The position numbers were made by a program, and so were the translations under genes. This document shows, piece by piece, positions 62,061-64,000 of a stretch of DNA of 64,000 nucleotides. The notes below the pieces were generated by a model, which was not told where the DNA came from, did not search any database, and saw only the letters and a program-made list of their open reading frames with translations. This DNA comes from Chryseobacterium sp. E1 (GTDB taxonomy: Bacteria > Bacteroidota > Bacteroidia > Flavobacteriales > Weeksellaceae), in contig CP078104.1 of the NCBI GenBank assembly GCA_019203745.1, forward strand, positions 4,526,001 to 4,590,000, in the 5' to 3' direction. Every line of letters starts with the position of its first letter. Positions within the stretch are counted from its first letter, which is position 1.

Positions 62061-62516
62061 ATGATGAAAGTAAAAGTTTTTAAAATAAGACTTCCTGAAG
62101 AATTTCTCTACAAAGATCAGAAAATGCTGGATGATTTCCTGGAAGCCAACGAAATCATGAAAGTAGAAACAGCTTTCGTGAGTGAAGAACGATATTGGTC
62201 TGTTATATTGTATTTTGACGAGTTAAAACAGCTTAAGAATACAGTCAAAGAACCAAAGATGGCCAAATACTCTGCAGAAAATGACTCGCTGAGTTCTGAC
62301 GAAGAAGAAATTCTGAATGCTTTGAAACTCTGGAGATCAGAGAAGGCAAGAGAGCAGAATCTACCGACTTACTTTATAGCAAGTAATAAAGAACTGATGT
62401 CTGTTGCGAAGTATAAGCCCGCTAAAAAAGAAGAGCTGCTTGAAATTAAAGGATTTGGAAAACATAAAATTGAAAATTATGGCGAAGAAATCCTTGAAAT
62501 TCTTGAAAGTGTCTGA
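62061..62516 (+). CDS. HRDC-domain protein
   Basis: Intact, 151 residues. The C-terminal 75 residues are an HRDC domain (ALKLWRSEKAREQNLPTYFI, NKELMSVAKYKPAKKEELLE, IKGFGKHKIENYGEEILEIL), which binds nucleic acid. The N-terminal 70 residues (VFKIRLPEEFLYKDQKMLDD) are unassigned. Next to ssb, pointing to a DNA-processing role. Terminator follows. Confidence 0.85.
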   Translation: MMKVKVFKIRLPEEFLYKDQKMLDDFLEANEIMKVETAFVSEERYWSVILYFDELKQLKNTVKEPKMAKYSAENDSLSSDEEEILNALKLWRSEKAREQNLPTYFIASNKELMSVAKYKPAKKEELLEIKGFGKHKIENYGEEILEILESV

Positions 62517-62542
62517 TTTTGAAAGTGAAAATCAATGAAAGT

Positions 62543-62570
62543 AAAAGCTGAAGAAAAATCTTCAGCTTTT
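62543..62570. terminator. Bidirectional terminator
   Basis: AAAAGCTGAAGA and TCTTCAGCTTTT stem after the HRDC gene. Confidence 0.8.
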
Positions 62571-62829
62571 GAATTTATTATAGCATGAGCAGCTTTGATA
62601 GGCTTTCCAGTTCAAAACCATATGCAGATCAGATCCGGTTCTTTCTTTTCAACCTATTTTATACTATGTAAAGTCCCTGCAATTCCTTATTTTTGCAGGA
62701 CTTATCCGTTTAAATAATTTAAATTTTTAAATTATAAAGCAGAGAAAAGTCTTTCCCTTAGGTGTTTAAGGTTTTATTCAAATATGGATAAGCAACAAGT
62801 TTTAATTAATATCATTGATCCATTATAAA
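62571..62829. other. Intergenic region upstream of hisS
   Basis: No gene seen. Contains a TATTTTTG -7 box at 62690-62697 that could serve hisS with a 130-base leader. Confidence 0.4.
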
Positions 62830-64000
62830 ATGAAGCCAAGTTTAGCAAAAGGAACGAGAGATTTTACAGCACAGGAAGTTTCCAGAAGAAAATATATTAT
62901 CAATATTCTTCAGAATAATTTTGAATTATTCGGATTTCAGCCATTGGAAACACCAAGCTTTGAAAATCTTTCCACTTTGACAGGAAAATACGGAGAAGAA
63001 GGAGACCGTTTGATTTTTAAAATATTAAATTCAGGAGATTATACTTCAAAAGTAAATCAGGAAGATTGGGACAATAAAAGTCATCAGAAGCTTACTTCAC
63101 AGATTTCAGATAAAGCCCTTCGTTATGACCTTACCGTACCTTTTGCAAGATTTGTAGCAATGAATCACGGGAAACTGACATTTCCGTTCAAGCGTTTCCA
63201 GATTCAGCCGGTATGGAGAGCAGACCGTCCTCAGAAGGGGAGATACAGAGAATTTTATCAGTGTGATGCGGATGTTGTGGGAAGCGAAAGCTTATTGCAG
63301 GAAGTGGATTTTGTTCAGCTGTATTTAAAATCATTTGCAGATCTGAAAGTGCCTGTTACCATCCATATGAACAACAGAAAGATCCTTTCCGGATTAGCTG
63401 AATATGCAGGGATCACAGACAAGCTGATCGATTTCACTGTAGCTTTGGATAAACTGGATAAGATCGGTAAAGAAGGGGTTATAAAGAACTGCTTGAAAGA
63501 GAAATCTCTCAGGAATCTATTGATAAACTGGACTTCTTGTTCAGCCAGTCAGATGATGCTTTGGAAAACCTCCTGCAGTTAAAAGAAAAATTTGCAGGAA
63601 ATGAGATCGGGCTGAAAGGTGTAGAAGAGTTAGAATTTGTACTTACACAATCCTTAAACCTTGGTATTGATATTCAGAATCTTGTATTCAATATTACTTT
63701 AGCAAGAGGACTGGATTATTATACAGGAGCTATTTTTGAAGTAAAAGCAGATGAGGTTGCCATGGGATCTATCGGTGGTGGTGGAAGATACGATAACCTT
63801 ACAGAAGTGTTTGGAGTAAAAAATATTCCGGGAATTGGTATTTCATTCGGATTAGACAGAATTTATCTCGTGATGGAAGAATTAAATCTTTTCCCTGAAG
63901 AGGCATCTTCTAAGATAGAATATCTGTTTGCCAATTTTGGAGGTGAAGAAACTACGGAAGCTTTAAAACTGATCATGCAGTTGAGGGCCAAAGGAATTTC
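62830..64000 (+). CDS. hisS: Histidyl-tRNA synthetase, partial
   Basis: Start ATG 62830 (MKPSLAKGTRDFTAQEVSRR), preferred over the upstream MIHYK because it matches the family's N-terminus. Class II motifs: GFQPLETPSFENLSTLTGKY, ALRYDLTVPFARFVAMN (motif 2 neighbourhood), RPQKGRYREFYQCDADVVGS, LARGLDYYTGAIFEV and GSIGGGGRYDNLTEVFG. Charges tRNA-His. A break near 63480 splits it; the C-terminus is beyond the right edge. Confidence 0.92.

Overview
The window reads as a chromosomal piece of a flavobacterium, most likely Chryseobacterium or a close relative (Bacteroidota). The evidence is Bacteroidota-type promoters (TAnnTTTG -7 boxes, e.g. upstream of lpdA, the TetR gene and recQ), a GLPGLI protein, M1 and M61 metallopeptidases, a BlaI/M56 pair, many MKK..AQ-type signal peptides, AT-rich sequence and no Shine-Dalgarno habit. 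I see no rRNA, tRNA or CRISPR array. About half of the genes are split by one-base frameshifts, mostly in A, T, C or G runs and including housekeeping genes (lpdA, recQ, hisS, tatC, kdsD). I read these as sequencing or consensus errors, not gene decay, and give each gene its repaired span. Positions of repaired joints are approximate.

Layout. 1-1.9 kb (minus): two HTH proteins and a TPR protein cut by the window edge. 1.9-8.6 kb: five paralogous exported proteins with a GINT-type N-terminus and C1q-like jelly-roll C-terminus, interrupted by an AraC regulator and an NTF2/SnoaL-like lipoprotein; three of their promoters carry 10-bp-phased direct repeats. 8.9-12.3 kb: BlaI repressor with two operators, an M56 BlaR1-like sensor and a GLPGLI protein. 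12.4-19.4 kb: sugar acetyltransferase, fructose-6-phosphate aldolase, YdeI-like protein, TPR protein, dipeptidase E with a zinc-ribbon partner, PBP4 and a histidine kinase. 19.4-26.7 kb (minus): M61 and M1 peptidases, TatC, DJ-1/PfpI protein, Crp/Fnr regulator and KdsD. 26.8-35.6 kb: RecQ, glycosyltransferase, small proteins, cupin, dihydrolipoyl dehydrogenase, DUF4476 protein and CvfB. 35.8-42.1 kb: an autoregulated TetR gene followed by a TolC/adaptor/RND efflux operon. 42.4-53.6 kb: TPR-Arr fusion, J-domain/KTSC protein, beta-helix protein, paired secreted proteins, two giant repeat proteins (TPR; WG plus Sel1) and two small membrane proteins.

53,680-57,024 is an intact-looking IS1595-type transposon. 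It has 23-bp perfect terminal inverted repeats, an 8-bp target duplication (CAAATTTT) and a DDE transposase. It has split a DUF2306 membrane protein gene that rejoins in frame when the element and one duplication copy are removed. Besides the transposase it carries six unrelated small passenger genes and, most strikingly, a roughly 195-nt structured RNA with its own promoter and a T-run end that folds as one long bulged rod, very like 6S RNA. Hairpin terminators sit just inside both ends.

57.0-64 kb: a minus-strand run (hypothetical, Nudix, TIGR01777 epimerase, zinc-ribbon protein, HPP protein, arginase-like), then ssb, an HRDC protein and hisS running off the right edge.

The two strongest leads are the transposon-borne 6S-like RNA and the shared 10-bp repeat promoter of the C1q-like surface-protein genes.
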